The notes under the pieces: model-generated
Told to the model about the DNA's origin: nothing
Database searches by the model: none
The model's input: the letters and a program-made list of their open reading frames with translations, nothing else
Shown: piece after piece, positions 6,123 to 8,402 of the stretch
Layout: the number at the start of each line of letters is the position of its first letter
How positions within the stretch are numbered: the stretch's first letter is position 1
Position numbers and translations under genes: made by a program
NCBI GenBank assembly: GCA_022565075.1
Contig: JADFKG010000090.1
Span: forward strand, 1-8,402
Direction: 5' to 3'
Length of the DNA stretch: 8,402 bases
Source of the DNA: Chloroflexota bacterium
GTDB lineage: Bacteria > Chloroflexota > Dehalococcoidia > SM23-28-2 > RBG-16-64-32

Positions 6123-6182
6123 GGCGTCGACTTAAAGCCTGTGCCCAAAGGGGGTAACAGCTTGTCATAAGGGTTCGACGCC
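6123..6182 (-). other. Long interrupted hairpin upstream of the TadG-like gene
   Basis: GGCGTCGA (6123-6130) pairs perfectly with TCGACGCC (6175-6182). Inside, CTTA (6131-6134) can pair with TAAG (6168-6171), AAG (6135-6137) with CTT (6161-6163), CTGT (6139-6142) with ACAG (6157-6160), and CCC (6144-6146) with GGG around an AAAG loop. That is about 22 pairs in one rod with small bulges, in the 163-nt gap between the HD-GYP and TadG-like genes. It has no T-run in either direction. It could be an attenuator, an RNA-processing site, a transcription-factor target or a leader structure. It matches no riboswitch that I recognise. Confidence 0.5.
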
Positions 6183-6258
6183 CCTGCATGTGCGAGCGTT
6201 TCGCCTCAGAGAGAGGATCGAGTGAAGAATCGGTGAACGCCGGAAGCGGACAGAGCGG

Positions 6259-7788
6259 CTATAGATCGTCGTCGAGACCGGCCGCTTCGGCGATCGCCTG
6301 TTTCAGCGACTCGCTCAGTTCGAGGTGCCCTCCCGGGGCAACCTTGGCGTTGGCGACGTGGCCGTGGTGCATCGTACCGACGAAGCGCTTCTGATAGACG
6401 CTGAGGAAGGCCCGGACGGCGGTTGGGTCGAACTGTGTTCCGCTGTTGCGGAGGACTTCCGCCAGCGCCTCCTCTGCGGGCATGGCGCTGCGGTAGGCGC
6501 GGTCTGAAGTCATGGCGTCGAAGGCGTCGGCGATCATAAAGATGCGCGCGCCCAGCGGGATCTCTTCGCCGGCGAGGCCGCGCGGGTACCCCCCGCCGTC
6601 GTAGCGCTCATGGTGGCTGATGACGATCTGGCTGGCCGTCTTCAGGAAGTCGATCTTAAGGAGAATCTCGTAACCGGCCGCGGGATGGCTGCGCATCGTC
6701 TGCCACTCGTCGGCGGTCAGGGCGCCGGGCTTGCGCAGGATGTTGTCGGGCACGGCGATCTTGCCGACGTCGTGGAGCAGCGCGCCCCAGGAGAGGTTGC
6801 GATATTCGTCGGTATCCTCCTCGAACCCCATCTCGGCGGCGATCGCCAGGGTCAGGTCGGCGACCCGCTCCGAGTGGCCACCGGTTTCGCTGTCGCGGGC
6901 GTCGAGGGCCGCTGAGAGGGAGCGCAGGGTGCCGTCATAGGCGTCGCGCAGGCGGTCCATGGCCTCAGTCGCCTGGCTGTGGGCCTTCTGCAGCTGGACG
7001 TGCGCCTGGCGGAGGTCCAGCACGCTCCTGGTTGTGCGGTCCAGGTACTGTTTGATCGAGAGGCGCATCATCAGCGGTGGCGCAACGAAGATGGCGACGC
7101 CCCAGAGGCCCATCGCCTGGTACGCGACGACCATGGCGGTGCCGATCGCCGCGAGGATGATGTAGTGGGGCAGCAGCCATGGGAAGTGCTCGGCCCAGAC
7201 CTTCGGCAGCGGAGAGCGGCTGCTGAGGCCGATCGCGGCGGCGACGAGCAGCGTGTTGACGGCGAAGTTGACGGTGCCGGCGAGCGTGGCGGGAAGCAGT
7301 ATCTGCGGCCATTCCAGCGTTCCGTTGGTGCTGTAGGTCGCGGGCATCACGACGGCTGCGGCGGCCGCGGCCAGCATCAGCGCTCCGAAGTTAAAGGCGG
7401 TCTTGCGGAGCGGCCTCCCGTAGGCCGAGGCGAGGATGGCCAGCGGCACGACGATGGCCAGGCCGGGCATGCCGACGCTGATCACGGTGGCAAAGATCGG
7501 TACGATCGCCAGTGAGATGCGGCTGTCGCCGTAGAGGCTCATGTCGGCGCGTTCGGCAAGGACGGCGAGTACGGCGAGCGCCGCCACGAGCTCCCAGTTC
7601 AGCCCATCAGCCGCGAGCACGCCGCCGTACACGACGAGCGCTGCCCCAGCGACGAACGTGACGAGGACGAGGACGTTGAGCATGAAGGCGCTAGCGCCGC
7701 CGGGCGATTCCGGCGACTGGGCGCCTTCGTCGGCGCGTCTGACGCCGGGGACGAAGCCGCCCTCTGTGGTTACTACGAATGCTTGCAT
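6259..7788 (-). CDS. Membrane-anchored HD-GYP domain protein (probable cyclic-di-GMP phosphodiesterase)
   Basis: 509 aa from ATG 7788. Order: a short N-terminal tail (1-35), six or seven hydrophobic segments (about 36-60, 65-78, 90-123, 132-150, 160-187, 206-240), a charged helix likely to be a coiled-coil signalling linker (about 245-285), then an HD-GYP domain (about 285-470). Catalytic marks are GGHSERV, H339-D340 in LLHDVGKI, RSHPAAGYEIL, HHERYDGGGYPRGL (GYP at 400-402) and IADAFDAMTSDRAYR; all expected metal-binding residues appear present. The family hydrolyses cyclic di-GMP to pGpG or GMP; the membrane part is probably a sensor. The start is uncertain: the frame stays open to a GTG at 7932, and no Shine-Dalgarno precedes any candidate. 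ATG 7788 is chosen because the upstream residues look non-conserved and Arg/Pro-rich. The TadG-like gene follows on the same strand 163 nt later. Confidence 0.93.
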   Translation of the reverse strand: MQAFVVTTEGGFVPGVRRADEGAQSPESPGGASAFMLNVLVLVTFVAGAALVVYGGVLAADGLNWELVAALAVLAVLAERADMSLYGDSRISLAIVPIFATVISVGMPGLAIVVPLAILASAYGRPLRKTAFNFGALMLAAAAAAVVMPATYSTNGTLEWPQILLPATLAGTVNFAVNTLLVAAAIGLSSRSPLPKVWAEHFPWLLPHYIILAAIGTAMVVAYQAMGLWGVAIFVAPPLMMRLSIKQYLDRTTRSVLDLRQAHVQLQKAHSQATEAMDRLRDAYDGTLRSLSAALDARDSETGGHSERVADLTLAIAAEMGFEEDTDEYRNLSWGALLHDVGKIAVPDNILRKPGALTADEWQTMRSHPAAGYEILLKIDFLKTASQIVISHHERYDGGGYPRGLAGEEIPLGARIFMIADAFDAMTSDRAYRSAMPAEEALAEVLRNSGTQFDPTAVRAFLSVYQKRFVGTMHHGHVANAKVAPGGHLELSESLKQAIAEAAGLDDDL

Positions 7789-7981
7789 GGTGATATCAAG
7801 GACACGCGGCGAAACCGCCTGCCATCTCATACGACGGGGCTGCGGGGAAACCGTTGCCGAGCGCGAGGGATCGCGTGGCGGCGCCGCCCATAGGCAGGAC
7901 CAGGGTTCAGGCGCGTTTAACCCAACGTTCACCGTTGACGCGGGGCCACTTCTAGCGTTTCGGCCGGGTGCGGCCGGGCGC

Positions 7982-7987
7982 TACAAT
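7982..7987 (+). promoter_or_regulatory. Putative -10 box of the glycosyltransferase gene (leaderless)
   Basis: TACAAT ends 7 nt before ATG 7995, so transcription would begin at or next to that ATG. Two further in-frame ATGs (7986 and 7989) overlap or directly follow the box and would be excluded from the mRNA. A TTGACG at 7935-7940 is too far upstream to serve as its -35. The 206-nt divergent gap (7789-7994) also holds a GGCGGCGCCGCC palindrome at 7877-7888 and no further gene that I can support. Confidence 0.5.
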
Positions 7988-7994
7988 GATGCCG

Positions 7995-8402
7995 ATGAAG
8001 ACAGCCGAAGAGACCGTGCAGGCCAGCACCGACGGCCCGCTCGACGTCTCGGTCATCATCCCTTGCCTCAATGAGGAGACCTCGGTGGGCGAGTGCGTCA
8101 CTAAGGCGCGCGCGTGGCTGAGTGGATCCGGCTTCAGCGGTGAGGTCCTCGTCGTCGACAACGCCTCGACGGACGCGACGGCCGAGGTGGCGCGTGCGGC
8201 GGGCGCTCGTGTGATCGCCGAGCCACGGCGGGGCAAAGGCAACGCCTTCCGCACGGGGGTCCGTGAATCGCGCGGCCGCTTAATCGTGATGTCGGACGGG
8301 GACGGCACGTACGACCTGAGCGATCTCGATCCCGTCGTGCGGCCGTTGGAGGACGGCTACGACATGGTGATCGGCAACCGGCTTGAGGGCGAGATGGAGA
8401 GC
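7995..8402 (+). CDS. Family 2 glycosyltransferase, N-terminal part, cut by window edge
   Basis: 136 codons run open to the right edge. It belongs to the GT-A fold, polyprenyl-phosphate sugar transferase type (dolichol-phosphate mannose synthase-like): VSVIIPCLNEE near the N-terminus (nucleotide-sugar site), VVDNASTDATAEVA (Asp55), RRGKGNAFRTGVRESRGR, and the metal-binding SDGDGTYDLSDL (Asp101 and Asp103). The family transfers a sugar from a nucleotide donor, often to undecaprenyl phosphate for cell-surface glycans. The donor and any C-terminal membrane segments lie beyond what can be seen. The start at 7995 is chosen from the TACAAT box 7 nt upstream; 7986 and 7989 are in the same frame and add only two or three residues. 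It is divergent from the HD-GYP gene. Confidence 0.92.
   Translation, partial: MKTAEETVQASTDGPLDVSVIIPCLNEETSVGECVTKARAWLSGSGFSGEVLVVDNASTDATAEVARAAGARVIAEPRRGKGNAFRTGVRESRGRLIVMSDGDGTYDLSDLDPVVRPLEDGYDMVIGNRLEGEMES

Noticed and set aside
6123..6182. Cyclic-di-GMP (GEMM) riboswitch ahead of the TadG-like gene
   Set aside because: A CACAGG string occurs, but the two-helix architecture and conserved core of GEMM are not present.
7789..7932. N-terminal extension of the HD-GYP protein from GTG 7932
   Set aside because: Extension is Arg/Pro-rich with no domain and no ribosome binding site; it occupies most of the divergent promoter gap. The start remains uncertain.
7952..8308. 118-aa minus-strand open frame
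   Set aside because: Antisense shadow of the glycosyltransferase gene, which has clear family motifs.

Overview
This is a high-G+C bacterial window with compact genes on both strands and no tRNA, rRNA, insertion sequence, CRISPR array or phage gene that I can see. At least three genes have a TANNNT -10 box ending only 6-7 nt before the start codon (TACAAT, TATACT, TACAAT), which points to leaderless mRNAs. Together with the G+C content and gene types this fits Chloroflexota, with Actinomycetota as an alternative. The lineage is an inference; no marker gene settles it.

Layout, left to right. (1) 1-746, minus: N-terminal 248 codons of aminodeoxychorismate synthase component I (PabB), cut by the window edge. 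(2) 844-1479, plus: an AhpD-like / carboxymuconolactone decarboxylase-family peroxidase-related protein whose reading frame is interrupted by one UGA exactly at the second position of the redox CxxC motif. A perfect 8-bp hairpin with a GUU loop follows 9 nt after the UGA. I read this as a selenoprotein (CxxU) with a bacterial SECIS element; an ordinary gene caller would split it into two fragments. (3) 1483-2181, minus: a glycerophosphodiester phosphodiesterase-family protein lacking the usual Arg of the HR motif. It converges on the selenoprotein gene, and one hairpin spans both stop codons. (4) 2224-2862, minus: a 212-aa protein of unknown function. (5) 3037-4338, plus: a GH1 beta-glycosidase, translationally coupled (ATGA overlap) to (6) 4335-4895, a PEBP/YbhB-like lipoprotein. 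(7) 5049-6095, minus: a TadE/TadG-like pilus-assembly protein. (8) 6259-7788, minus: a multi-pass membrane HD-GYP protein, probably a cyclic-di-GMP phosphodiesterase. A long, imperfect hairpin lies between genes 8 and 7. (9) 7995-8402, plus: the start of a family 2 glycosyltransferase, cut by the right edge.

The genes do not form one pathway. Functional links supported by layout are limited to the GH1-lipoprotein pair and, weakly, the HD-GYP and TadG-like genes (same strand, 163 nt apart), which could join second-messenger turnover with a surface pilus. The most notable item is the AhpD-like selenoprotein with its recoding hairpin.
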